DNA from: Strongyloides papillosus
Lineage: Eukaryota > Nematoda > Chromadorea > Rhabditida > Strongyloididae
Reading direction: 5' to 3'
Length of the DNA stretch: 64,000 nt
NCBI GenBank assembly: GCA_005656395.1
Contig: SRSI01000047.1
Span: forward strand, 124,001 to 188,000
A program made the position numbers and the translations under genes. The first letter of the stretch is position 1. Each line of letters begins with the position of its first letter. The notes below the pieces were generated by a model. It did not search any database. It was not told where the DNA came from and saw only the letters and a program-made list of their open reading frames with translations. Shown here one piece after another: positions 47,765 to 58,601 of the stretch.

Positions 47765-48691
47765 TTATTCTTTTACTCCTTTCAAATTGTTTATAACAAT
47801 TAAAAGTTTTTGTATTATTGGGAAAATTTGACGGAATTTTGGTTCTCTCACTGATGGTGATGGTGGTGGTCGTTCTGTTAATGGACTCCTTTCTATTGTG
47901 TTTTTGACATTTGAAGTTGTATATTTCAAAATGTCCTTGATTAAGACCCATTGAATATCGCTTATCTCAAATGGACTCCTCGTCATAAATTTATAGTTCA
48001 TTGGAACATCCAAAACAATAAAGTAACCAAAGTATTTTTTTCCTATTTTTGCATCTATGAATAGTTTGTATGTCACGTCAAAACAATAGAACCCGGTCTC
48101 TTCGTATGTCTCTCTGATTGCACATTCGTGGGGGTATTCGTTGGATTTTATTCTACCTTTTGGGAGGTTCCATGTGTCGAGGGATTCGGCGGATTTAACC
48201 ATTATAATACTGTTTAAGGTGGAATTTATCAGTATGCAACCATATCTTGGGATATTCCTCGTGTGAATCCTGTGATTTCTAATAGTTTTCCTTATCAACA
48301 AATTAATATTATAATTAGATTTATTGATATTCAGTAAAAGCTTTAGGAACTGTTGAAATTTATTGATCCTCCTAAAACACCAATAATTACCTTTAACATT
48401 CTCCTGAAAGAACCAAAATGCCTCCTGAGCAATATCCATATCCTCTGTTGACAATGGAAAGTATATCTCACACTTTTTAAAAAACTGAAACTTCACCCAC
48501 TCTATGATTTGAAATGCATTTAAACATTTACCATAAACTTTAAAAGCTGCATAAATATATTCTTTGTTATCAATGTATGGTAAAAATTGATGCGATGTAA
48601 ATTTGTTGAGGTAATTACATGCTTCAATTGTGTTGTTGTAAGTATAGTTAGTAATAATTGTAGAAGTGTTACTGTAAGGTGACTTCAACAT
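47765..48691 (-). CDS. Nudix hydrolase, DCP2-like
   Basis: Single-exon, 308-residue protein. The central Nudix domain (about residues 146-250) has a perfect Nudix box at residues 179-201: G-x5-E-x7-RETYEETGF, preceded by LDTWNLPKG, close to the AWGFPKG lead of mRNA-decapping enzyme DCP2. The segment before it, with IAQEAFWFFQ near residues 87-96, resembles DCP2 box A (IELAHWFYLDF). If so, it hydrolyses the 5' cap of mRNAs in the cytoplasm. It is shorter and more divergent than true DCP2, lacks a recognisable box B, and has no introns. It could be a lineage-specific DCP2 paralogue, perhaps retroposed, rather than the main decapping enzyme. The Nudix assignment is firm; DCP2 kinship is an inference from motif order. 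Confidence 0.7.
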   Translation of the reverse strand: MLKSPYSNTSTIITNYTYNNTIEACNYLNKFTSHQFLPYIDNKEYIYAAFKVYGKCLNAFQIIEWVKFQFFKKCEIYFPLSTEDMDIAQEAFWFFQENVKGNYWCFRRINKFQQFLKLLLNINKSNYNINLLIRKTIRNHRIHTRNIPRYGCILINSTLNSIIMVKSAESLDTWNLPKGRIKSNEYPHECAIRETYEETGFYCFDVTYKLFIDAKIGKKYFGYFIVLDVPMNYKFMTRSPFEISDIQWVLIKDILKYTTSNVKNTIERSPLTERPPPSPSVREPKFRQIFPIIQKLLIVINNLKGVKE

Positions 48692-49251
48692 TAAAAGTTT
48701 AAAAAAATTTAGGTATTAAAAAGGAAAGTTTTTATGAAAAAGATTTTGTATTATGTCATTAAATTGTTAAGAGATATACAAAATAATTGGAGGATGTGAT
48801 GAGAGTAAATGTCACAAATATCAATGACAATTTTTTAATTAAAATGGAAATATTGTTAAATAACAACTGATGTTATTTCACGGTAAAATGCTAATTTTTA
48901 ACTAATCTTCTTGATAGAATAGAAATAATATTCTGTTTTTAAAAATTAAATTTTAAAATGGTGTTGTTATATGGTAATTTTTTTAAGTTACAACAACTTT
49001 AATTTATTAACAAAACAATGGTATTTTAACAAAACTTTCTCCATTCCTTACATTTCCATAGATTATACAATACAATTTAACTCAAATTTTTGAAGTTATA
49101 ATTTGAAGCAATAAAAATGTAGAAATTTATAATTATTTCATTGTCAACTGTAATTTGAAAATGACACTAACCTTTCAATTCAATAAACTGTCATTAACAT
49201 TTTCACTAATAAATAATTTATAAGAAGTTATTTTACAACATTTTCTTAAAA
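48692..49251. other. Divergent promoter spacer
   Basis: AT-rich sequence between the start codons of the minus-strand DCP2-like gene and the plus-strand MFS gene. It must hold both promoters, but no defined site is recognised. Confidence 0.4.
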
Positions 49252-50451
49252 ATGGAATACTCTTTCATATTTCTAATATGTTTCTTATCAACATTTCAAA
49301 TATTTAATCAATCAGTTTCAAATGTAATCGAAGAAATTTACCACTTCTCAGCATTTAACTTATCAATCCTATCATCTTCCTTCTCATTTGGTCAAATATG
49401 TGGAACGGCATTTTTTATGTACAAAAATTTATCTAATTTTACAATTAAAAATGCATATACATATACCTCTGGGTTTTTATTATTCGGATCATTACTTCAA
49501 TCACTATCATCATACTACATGATCGTAATTGGACGAGTATTACTTGGAATTGGAACTGGAATAGGTTTTATTATAAATGGAATAACTTTAACTCAAAATA
49601 CAAATTACCAATCTAGACCAACTGTATTTCTTATTCCTTCAATTATCTTTTCATTGGGTAATTTGTATCCTAATGTTGTTTTATTACTGACAAATTATTA
49701 TAAAATAACAGAATACTATTTATTTATAGTTAGTATACCAGATATATTAATGACAATATATTATTTCACTAATGGATATAAAAAAATTGATATGCTTCAT
49801 GATAATGATGATGATCTAACAATAACGGTCTATGACGATATTAATATACCAAAAAACGTATACCAATTTACAGTCCTCCTTGTTTTATTAAACGTCTCAG
49901 TTGGTGTTCCAATTATAATGGCATACTCCATAGAAATTTTTAAATTTTATGGTTATTCACTTGAAACAGCCGTATGTTTGTCATTCTTTTATCCCATTAT
50001 TCAGATTGTCTTTCTATGCTTTATGAATATAATAGGAAAATCACTCACTAGATTTACATTAATATTTAAAGGTTTCATCCTCTCATTTTCTTTATTATTT
50101 CTTATTACATTTATACTATTTTTACCACCTACAACTGGTAGTCATACAAAAACATACATCCTTGGTATTTTAACAATTTTACTTTCAATGATATCATCTA
50201 TACCATGTTCAATTATTCATTGCATATACATTGAAATATTCCAATCATCCCATGAGCATATCAAAATCTCCACGATAGCAAGAGTTTACCTTTGGGTTTT
50301 CTCTTTTGCTGTAACTTTTACCTTCCCTATCCTGTTTTCATATTTTGGTCTTTTTATCATCTTCCTAATCCACCTATTCATTACTGGAATTTCTTTATGT
50401 CTCCTTAAACATAAATACATAGATTTCCTTGAACCAATATATAATCTGTAA
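49252..50451 (+). CDS. Divergent major facilitator superfamily transporter
   Basis: Single-exon, 399-residue, highly hydrophobic protein with about 11-12 predicted membrane helices split by a central acidic loop near residues 180-200 (DMLHDNDDD). The block IGRVLLGIGTGIGF (about residues 91-104) is the MFS GR-x3-G-x-G signature, closest to the sugar-porter (SLC2/GLUT) style. The typical PESPR and second RXGRR motifs of GLUTs are missing, so the substrate cannot be named. It is shorter than usual GLUT proteins (about 490 residues). The next gene on the same strand begins 172 bp downstream. Confidence 0.65.
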   Translation: MEYSFIFLICFLSTFQIFNQSVSNVIEEIYHFSAFNLSILSSSFSFGQICGTAFFMYKNLSNFTIKNAYTYTSGFLLFGSLLQSLSSYYMIVIGRVLLGIGTGIGFIINGITLTQNTNYQSRPTVFLIPSIIFSLGNLYPNVVLLLTNYYKITEYYLFIVSIPDILMTIYYFTNGYKKIDMLHDNDDDLTITVYDDINIPKNVYQFTVLLVLLNVSVGVPIIMAYSIEIFKFYGYSLETAVCLSFFYPIIQIVFLCFMNIIGKSLTRFTLIFKGFILSFSLLFLITFILFLPPTTGSHTKTYILGILTILLSMISSIPCSIIHCIYIEIFQSSHEHIKISTIARVYLWVFSFAVTFTFPILFSYFGLFIIFLIHLFITGISLCLLKHKYIDFLEPIYNL

Positions 50452-50623
50452 ATAAAAACATTTTACTAAGAGGTTGGTGATAATAATCGCTGTAACGGCT
50501 TAAACTGCTTTTGATACCACTAATTATGAAAATAAAAAATTTTATACTCTTTTCTTTTTGTTGTATATATACTAACATTTTTATCTATTTTATAGAATAA
50601 TTTCCATTCATACCTAACAAGTT

Positions 50624-51460
50624 ATGGTGAAATTTTATTGTTCTTTTATTTTTTTATTATTTTCTGTTTCTGAAGTTATATCACTAAATACTAGTGATGA
50701 GAATGTACAATTGTTTTCAAGACCACCTTCTAATGCACCGATTAGTAAGGTATTTATCTTTGGGAAGCCATATTACATCCGTGATATGAAGGCTAAAATG
50801 AGAAATGATCCTAATGAATTTACTTCGAGATCAACTTTAATGGAAAGTAGAAAAGGATTCTCAAGTCGAGAGCAACCATTGAGAGATTATGTTATAAGAA
50901 ATAATATGGGAAATTCTTATTATCCACAACCATATCCACCACAAGATTACTATCCTTCCCCATCTGAAGGCGTCTTTACAGAAAATCAACAAGTTACTGC
51001 TTATGCTACAACACCAAGAACTGATACAACAACTACCACTACTACTACTACTACCACTACAACCACCACCACAACTACAGAACCTGCAAGAAAGAATTAT
51101 TACCCCTTGGAATCATGTTACACAAACAAATCAGGATTCATGTGTTGTAATGAGGAATTAGAAAATTTAATGATAAGCACTTTTAAAGATTTACTCAATT
51201 CAAAAGGCGGAAAATGGAACAAATGTAACATCCAAGAGATAGCCAACAAAATTCAAAGAAACTCTCAAACTAGATTTAATCTAAACTTCGAAAGTATCGC
51301 TGGAATCGGAGATTTCGCCTCAAAAAGTAACTTTTACTCTGATAAAATCTGTAAAATAGAAATTATGGGAAGGTTCATGTTGGCATACGCTACCCCTGTC
51401 CAACCATCAATACAAACTGAAACTATGGAATCACCACAATACCATAAAATTAGAATGTAA
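50624..51460 (+). CDS. Secreted ground-like (GRL) domain protein
   Basis: Single-exon, 278-residue, nematode-specific hedgehog-related protein. A signal peptide (residues 1-20) is followed by a disordered region with Tyr/Pro-rich parts (about 105-125). An almost pure Thr run of about 20 residues near 133-153, probably O-glycosylated, comes next. The C-terminal ground-like domain (about 163-258) has the expected Cys pattern: CYTNKSGFMCC at the start, a central Cys in WNKCNIQ, RFNLNFESIAG, and KICKIE before LAYATP. Ground-like proteins act outside the cell, mainly in cuticle and epidermis. A TTTTATAG acceptor-like site lies about 28 nt before the start. The Thr run, encoded by a degenerate ACN repeat at about 51010-51080, is likely to vary in length. 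Confidence 0.88.
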   Translation: MVKFYCSFIFLLFSVSEVISLNTSDENVQLFSRPPSNAPISKVFIFGKPYYIRDMKAKMRNDPNEFTSRSTLMESRKGFSSREQPLRDYVIRNNMGNSYYPQPYPPQDYYPSPSEGVFTENQQVTAYATTPRTDTTTTTTTTTTTTTTTTTTEPARKNYYPLESCYTNKSGFMCCNEELENLMISTFKDLLNSKGGKWNKCNIQEIANKIQRNSQTRFNLNFESIAGIGDFASKSNFYSDKICKIEIMGRFMLAYATPVQPSIQTETMESPQYHKIRM

Positions 51461-51536
51461 TAGGATGTTTAAAAATTTTTTTTAGTTTTATGTATAAATT
51501 TTTATATTACCAATAAATGAGATCAGAAAGATTCTA

Positions 51537-52908
51537 TTAAAAAAGACTTTTTATTGCTCGTAATTGACGTTTAACTCGATATTTTACACCGTGATAGTGG
51601 TCAATTGAAGGACAATTCTTCTTTTCCCATTCCTCCCATGCTGAGTCGTAGAAATAAGTTTTAAAGGTAGACTCGATTCTGCTTTTTATCTTACTCATCC
51701 TTCCCTCATCAACACGATGGCCATTTTCTTCAATTTCTTTATGAAGTTCTCTCATCTCCTCTATTAATGCATATAAATCATCTCCTGGAAATCCATGTAT
51801 CATCAAATTTTGAGCCTCCTGAGCTATTCTAATATCACACTTCTGTTCAATATTATTCAAATAAACCATCTCTTGAACTAAACTAAACATAGATGGCGGT
51901 AATAACTCGCAAAGTTTCAGGTGATGTGCAAATCTGGACCATCCCGTCAAAATTATTCCACCTAACTTACAATTACCATGAAAACAATCTATATTATCTT
52001 TGTAATATTTAACGTAACTTTGCAAATTCCTCAAATACCGATTAGGATCATTAAACTGCGTATCTTGTTTCATTGCTCCTTTAAACGCTCCAGCGAAATA
52101 CATTTTTTTAAACACCTAAAATGTGTAATAATTTAATTAAATTAAATGATAAGTATCTTAAACTATGTACCATACAAAATTTTTGAAGCAGTGATTTTGT
52201 TAAATACGAAAGATCTTCCCTGTACCCCCAGATAACGGGTACAATTAACGTATCAAAATCATACATTCTCAATTGTTTTATGGTTGCCTTCTCGAACATA
52301 TCATACCATGCCAGTATCTCACTAAATCCAATTCTTTTTTTAACTATGCAAGCAATTTTAGAGATGTGTCTTAGTGTTATTGAGATGTCATCAGTCTTGT
52401 TTTCATGGCAACGGTAATCTTTGTTTATTTGGTATGCCTCATCGGCGCCAATGTGAATTCGGGCTGATAATGGATGGAGTTTCTTGATTTGTGTTATCAT
52501 TTCTTCTAATAATATGTAAGTTTCATCATCACTTGGGCAGATGGTGTCATCTTTATTTGAAACTTCTCTGAGATGGTAAAATTTATTATGCTTAAGAACA
52601 AATTCAAGATGACCAAAAGTCTGTACTAGTGGTATCAATTCAAGTGCATTCAAAATAGCCAATCTATTAATTTCCTTTATCTCCTCCACCGTATAAGCAT
52701 TTTCGCATTTAATCGTGCTAATCTTTCCATCATACGGAAACATATCCTCGTATTCAATCAATATAGCAGTTACACCTATTTTTTTCAAAAATGGAAAAAA
52801 AGATTGGTAAAAAACAATTTTAGGTGGTGCTCCTTTTAAATCTAGATGAATAATTTTTTCACCTTTCTTAAAAGTATCAGCTATCGTTGACAGTTCCAGG
52901 GAAGTCAT
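51537..52908 (-). CDS. Hexosaminidase D-like enzyme (GH20)
   Basis: Glycoside hydrolase predicted to release terminal N-acetyl-hexosamines. Exon 1 (52171-52908, 246 codons) and exon 2 (51537-52115, 192 codons) join in phase 0 across a 55-nt intron (GTACAT...TTTTAG), giving 438 residues and a continuous FCMVFKKMYFAGAFKGA. The GTACAT donor is the only one nearby that keeps the frame. The TIM barrel includes HLDLKGAPP near residue 21, LVQTFGHLEF (94-103) and the catalytic IHIGADEAYQ with Asp156 and Glu157. No signal peptide is seen, in line with animal HexD, which is nucleocytoplasmic. The C-terminal 150 residues are helical and charged. Convergent with the GRL gene, 76 bp between stop codons. 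Confidence 0.85.
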
Positions 52909-53467
52909 AGTGATTTTTTACAAACCTGAAATTTATCCACACGTAAATACATACATATATATTTATTTTACTTAAAAAAATTCGAAAATATACTAAAATT
53001 TTTATTTATTATCTTTATTGTAAAATATACAGAGACTAATAATAATACAGTTAAATATTTGCAGATATTACATACATATTAAATAATTTATTTTCCATCA
53101 ATCTATTAAACAAAAAAAAGAAATGTCATTTGAAGGAGGACGTATTAAAATGTATCATAGAGACACATATTACATTTTGTGTACATATAATATGAATAAA
53201 TGATATTGAGAAACAATTTGCATTATATGAATGGAGAAGGAGAAAATCACTATCACTAAGTTTGATTTTTGTTCCTATTGATCTACATAGTATTCATTCC
53301 TCCAGTCTCATAAATATACTTTGACGTAGACTAATTTTTTTAAACAAATTAACATTTACATAAAGACTAATTATTAAATAAAGATTGTAATAAAAAGAAA
53401 GAAAAAAGGAGTATAAAGTGATTTTTATTGTGTTAATAAATGTTGATAAAAAGTATTATACAAATAT
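52909..53467. other. AT-rich spacer
   Basis: Upstream flank of the hexosaminidase gene and 3' flank of the ankyrin gene. No element recognised. Confidence 0.4.
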
Positions 53468-55400
53468 TTACAAACCATCTAACATTGTAAATGCTGCATC
53501 AACAAGGGTATCTAGTAAATTATCATCAATTTCATTGTACTCTACTATCTCGTTGGAATCGAAAGAGGTGATACTAAGGACTTTTTCTTCTCTTTGAATT
53601 TTTGTGATTTCTGTCCTCCTTACCTCCTCCGTTGTTTTACGATATTTATTTAAATTCTCGAGTTTCGTTTTTGTGTCGTTATTTGAATATGGAACTACTT
53701 CAGAGATGTCCTCGAAACTTTGGCAGAATATTTTGTTGTAGGTTTCGCATGGGATGTTGTCTAGAATTAGGGTGTTCTGAAATTATTTTATTTTTATCAT
53801 TTTTTAAATTAAAATAACATACCGTTTGTAAGGGTTCCTCAGACATTATGTTCATACTTTTATCCGAAATACGATTAGTATCTATCTCCAACCACTTTGA
53901 ATCATTATCATAAGGAATTTTCTCACACTCAAATTGTTCAAAAAATTCATCATTAAATATATCTACTCTCTCCATGTTATCATATACCCTTTTCTTCAAA
54001 GCAATACACCCAGGATACAAATTCCCATTACACTTTTTCTTTGTACTCTTAAAATACGATCCAATCTTCTTCCAAATCCCATCTTTCTTACTCGAAAAAC
54101 TAGAAGACATCCCAAAATTCACATAATGGTCAAAACACAAAAAAGTCTCCTTAGAAATTCCTTTAGACATACTCATTACATCATACAACGTAACATCATT
54201 CACGGAAGCAACATCAACATAACTACCCTTCTCCATCAAATACTGGACCATTGCATCATTTCCACAGGCTGCTGCTAACATTATTGGCGTGAAACTAAGA
54301 ACTGGTTCTCTCTTATTTACATCCTCTCCTAATTGAATAAAAATCTCCGCTATTTTTATGTTTCCAATTATGGCTGCGTACATTAAACCAATGTGGTTTT
54401 CGGGTAATGTTTCATATTGTATGCTTTGATGGAGTATTTCGGTGATTAATAAGACATCCTCGTCACGTATTAGGGCTCGGAGGTCGACCTTCCTTCGGCG
54501 ACGGTCTTTTTTTCTGTTGTCTGGGGTTACCGGAACTAGTTTGTCGGCGCTAATGGAATCGTATACCAGCTCTGAGTGGAGCTCTCTTCTATGGAGGAGA
54601 CCTCTGAGTTTCTTTGCTGTTCCGCTGTTGAATGAAATCATATTAACATCCGACCCGAGTTCTATTAATAAATCACATATATCCATCTAAAAAAAGACTA
54701 AATTTCAATGATAAAAATAATTTACCCTATCTGTAATGATACAAAAATCCAATGCAGACATATTCAACAAACTCTCAACTCTCCTATTTATATCCACATC
54801 CTTAAACATACAAAGATAAATAATATTCAAGATGTTCTCCGAGACACAAGATGCAATCAACGGAGATACCATGCACCCAGTCTGTTCAATGTTATCTAAC
54901 GGTACACGATACCTCTGAAAAAACTTTATCATATCAAGGTGACCATGATAAGCAGCATAGGAAATGACATCAATCTGATAAAATGAGGTGGCAAAGACGT
55001 TTGCTCCGCTATTGACTAAAAGTTCAGCTACTTTGATTGATCCAGATGAACATGAATGCATTAATGGGGTCATCAAAGCATTGTCTGTGGCGTTGACATC
55101 GGCGCCGTATGAAATTAAAAGTTCTACCTAGTAAAATTTTATCTCACTATAAAAAAAATCACTTACAATATTGAAAAAACCATTTGATGCGGCTATATGA
55201 AGAGGAGTATAATTGTCATCATCTCGAACATCGACAAAAACTCCTGACTCTAGATACTCCTTAACGTTAATGTAATCATTCTCGTAAATATAATTAAAGA
55301 AATTATTAACTAAATTATCATATTCCTCATCAGAACATGTAAGCATAAACCAAGAATTATTAGATGTTAGTTCATGTTTATTAGAATAAATTAATGTCAT
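53468..55400 (-). CDS. Ankyrin-repeat protein (ANKS3/ANKS6-like)
   Basis: Four exons, 55167-55400, 54726-55127, 53823-54686 and 53468-53776, all joined in phase 0 by short introns, give 602 residues. Ankyrin repeats run from about residue 55: NYTPLHIAASNGFFNIVELL, then ISYGADVNA, MTPLMHSCSSGSIKVAELLV, a degenerate set, and later GLMYAAIIGNIKIAEIFIQ and SFTPIMLAAACGNDAMVQYL. The pair EPVLSFTPIMLAA..GN..MVQYL resembles the corresponding repeats of ANKS3. A basic RKKDRRRRK stretch lies near residue 265. The C-terminal 200 residues are acidic and unassigned; no SAM domain is visible. Likely a cytosolic scaffold; partners unknown. Part of exon 3 near 54440-54610 is unusually GC-rich for this genome. 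Confidence 0.78.
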
Positions 55401-55562
55401 TATGATGACAAGTATTGGTTATCAAAAAAGTCTATCCTTGTTATGTTTGAAAATCTTAAAAAATATTGGTACTTTATATACCTAAGTTTTTAAGTCATCA
55501 AATTAAAAAAGGGTTTGCCTGTAAAATACAATCATTTATTTAGTGATGAAAAGCTTATACAA

Positions 55563-56682
55563 TTACTTTTTTGACATTTGATTTTTAGCATTATATACAG
55601 TCTCCAGACAATTTCCTTGTATTCTTAGTTCTTTAATCTTGTTTATCAAATCAGCTTCTTTCTTATCGATATTTCTCATTTCATTGGATGTATATCTATG
55701 TATAGGAGAAGAATTTAAAGTTTTACCACCAGCTCCAATATTTTCCTTATTCTCCTCTTCATCGAAATTCTCAGCTTTTATCAAATCACAGACACCTCTC
55801 TCAGCAAGTGCCTTAGCGAGATCATAACTCTTACCATCTTTTCCAATAACATTAATATTAACCACAGAATTAAATCCTTCAAATCCAACTAGGGACATTT
55901 TATATCCTTTTAACGAAGGATTTTGACATAAAATATTATTAAACTCATTATAGAAACTTGTTTTTGTGTTAGTAACATTAGCTAATGTACATAATGCAGC
56001 TTTAAATCGAACATTAAGTATGTCTTCATCGAGGAGAGGTCTGACAAATTCTTCCTTGGCGGCTGTCTTGAAACCACGGTCAACGAAAAAGATGACATAA
56101 GCACCATGATTAAGACGTTTTATAATTTGTCCTCTCATGTATTCTTCACAACGTTTCACGACAACGAAAGAGTTAACAGCCAATTTCCCAGATTTCTTCG
56201 TTTTTTTAAACTCAATCTCAAGCTTCTTCTCAAACTTTTTACCATCCTTAAAAGGTAACGGAACCCAAAAAGAGAAATTCAGACTATTCCTAGCACCATC
56301 GAATTCGTTTACATAAACTTTTTCATCCAAAATCTCGAAAGTATCGTAGAAATCCTCGTGTTGTTCATAGTGAGGAAGGAATGGATCGTCAATTATCTGT
56401 TTACTCTGATTAGCCTTAACAACTAATGTACATCCATCAACCTCAATTTTCTCCTTCTCAACGTAATTTAACAAATTGTCGTACCCTTCTTTAGTCATCA
56501 TTTCTACGAAAGCCATTTTGTTGTGGAGGCGGATGTTTCTGATGTGGCCGAATTTGAAGAAGGTATGGAAAATGTCCCACTGAAATAGGTAAGAAGAATA
56601 AATTAATTTCTAAGATTAGACTTACATCATTCCAGGTCTGTGGGAATCCAGTAACAATAATTTTAAGTTCATTCAATGACAT
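55563..56682 (-). CDS. RRM and tudor domain protein
   Basis: Exon 1 (56626-56682, 19 codons) and exon 2 (55563-56579) join in phase 0 over a 46-nt intron, giving 357 residues. An N-terminal RNA-recognition motif (about residues 6-78) shows RNP2-like KIIVTGFP and RNP1-like NKMAFVEM. A tudor domain follows at about residues 150-205 (VNSFVVVKR, GQIIKRL, AYVIFFVDRG, VRPL). The tail, about 290-357, is charged and helical. RRM-plus-tudor proteins such as TDRD10 are linked to germline RNA regulation and methyl-arginine binding; that role here is inference. The Phe/Tyr residues expected for an aromatic cage are partly present (YVIFF) but cannot be judged by eye. Confidence 0.72.
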
Positions 56683-57287
56683 CTTTACAATAATATTTCT
56701 AAACAGTTATCTAGAATAAAAATAACAATTCTAAAAGAATTAACTAATTTAAAATTATGGAGAGATTAGTGTATTTTAATGCCATAAATACCGTGCCAGT
56801 TGTTACATAAATTAGCGCGTAAAGTAGCACCTCGAAAAAAAGTATTTATTGCCACTTTAGGTTATTTATTAAATGTCATGAAAAAAAAATTTAGTGGAGA
56901 AATGTTTTCTATTGTTCTCACTAACTAGGGGACAAACGATTTGGGCGGTTTTAAATTATTTTTTAACGCGATAAACCTGGTACAATATTTCTAAATTGTA
57001 AATATTTTTTTAAAAATAATTCGTAGAAATTACTCAAGCACCTTCTTGTGGTGTTTTTGTGATTATTTTATTCTAAAAATAGATGATAATTAGAGAAAAA
57101 ACACCCATACAATTACATTTAATAAGTTTTTAACTTCATCACCACAAAAAGTGCATCTGAGTAGTGAGATACCATTAATTATCAGTATCCTGTTTTCTCG
57201 CTAAACTTAATTATTTTCCCAGAAAAACATAAATAGAATTATTTTATATATATCTGACATAAAAGTTTGTTACAATAATATAAATCA
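56683..57287. other. Intergenic spacer
   Basis: AT-rich with scattered GC words (for example near 56930-56970). No gene or element recognised. Confidence 0.4.
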
Positions 57288-57935
57288 TTAGATTTTTTTA
57301 AGATTAATACCGTTAAGTCTTACTTTGCTTGGTTTAAAGCCTGGGCAACTAACGTCAAGTTCCATTTTTCTTCCCTCCAGATCTTGTACCTGAATCTTGA
57401 AAGTTATTCCCTCCTTCCCGTTTTCTGATACAGTTGGTCTCCAGAATAGTTTGTAAGGTATCTTCATTTTTTGTTTTGTAGTTATGTTGTCTTTGGAGTC
57501 GATTTTGATGTCTGTTGTTGTCTTTTTTATGTTCACATCTCTGGAGGGTGGACGTCTCTGGGAGCTTTTTGATTTTGTCTTGCCGGATCTGATCTTCTTG
57601 CAACTGGATAGTTTGCTGACATTTTTACTACTTTGACTCCTGCTTTTTATCTTTCTAACAGATTTTCTCTTCCTACTTGAGGCAGGTGTAGCAGTAATCG
57701 ATTTCTGAGATCTTCTACTATTACTAAATCTTCTAGAGGATCCTACCATATTACGATGTTTTTGGCAAACTTTCTTTTGTCCAGAAAAATTATGAATTAG
57801 TTGACGAGCCTCATTTTCTGATATCTCTTGTTCTTGACGCCATTCAAGTACCAAAACTTTCTTTATTTTTTGTTGAGCATTTTGTGCTCTAACTGTTGTA
57901 CGGGACATTACAAAAGCTTTATGTTCACCTGTCAT
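57288..57935 (-). CDS. Basic protein of unknown function
   Basis: Single-exon, 215-residue protein not assigned to a family. Residues 60-150 are Arg/Lys/Ser-rich and disordered, with several potential nuclear-localisation signals. The N-terminal 55 residues look helical (NAQQKIKKVLVLEWRQEQEI). The C-terminal 55 residues look folded, with alternating hydrophobic and charged positions (ITFKIQVQDLEGRKMELDV), and may form a small beta domain. The composition suits a nuclear, nucleic-acid-binding protein. A second Met at codon 10 could be the start instead. The open frame is much longer than expected by chance in this AT-rich DNA and less AT-rich than its flanks. Confidence 0.55.
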   Translation of the reverse strand: MTGEHKAFVMSRTTVRAQNAQQKIKKVLVLEWRQEQEISENEARQLIHNFSGQKKVCQKHRNMVGSSRRFSNSRRSQKSITATPASSRKRKSVRKIKSRSQSSKNVSKLSSCKKIRSGKTKSKSSQRRPPSRDVNIKKTTTDIKIDSKDNITTKQKMKIPYKLFWRPTVSENGKEGITFKIQVQDLEGRKMELDVSCPGFKPSKVRLNGINLKKI

Positions 57936-58601
57936 TAGATGTTTGTTTTATAAATTTTGAAAATGATAAAATTTAATTGGAATGTCATTAAATTCTAATT
58001 TTATGAGCAATTTAGTTTTTAATGTTATCATGATATTATTTTTTAAGTTTTTTCTCATTAAATTTTTTTTATTTATCTAGCATTGACGCCTTATTGTTGG
58101 ATGTTAGACAAAACATTGGTGAATTAATATAAATAAGTACTCTTTATAACCTATTTTTATCCCATAAAGAAAAAAATAAGTTGGAAAATCTATTGAGAAA
58201 ATTTTTTTTTAACACCATATTTTGTTGTTTGAAATTATTCCTGCATATTGTTTTAATTAAATTAAAAATCCATCACCTAGTCAATGTCCCAATTAAAAGA
58301 GGGTTGTGAGTGTAGACGCTCCACGTGTTTTAGTTTAAAACAAATACGCGAAAATTATATATCCTACCATTTAAAATATACAGTTTAAAACATCGTCCCT
58401 ATATAAGTTTTGATTGGTATGCTCTTAACTGTATCATATTCATGTAAATTTACCGCTAAGTACCCCACATCTATAATTTTGTTTACAATATCAAACCCTC
58501 TTTTACAAACACACTAAATTAATACGTGGATTTTTTTGTTATATTTGATTTTTTGCTTTATTCTTCAAATACATACTCTGAGATTTCTCTTTCAGCTCAA
58601 A
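57936..58601. other. Divergent promoter spacer
   Basis: Lies between the start codons of the basic protein and the nucleotide-sugar transporter. It contains a CACGTG E-box near 58322 and, immediately before the SLC35 start, a TCTTTCAG acceptor-like site ending at 58595. Confidence 0.45.
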
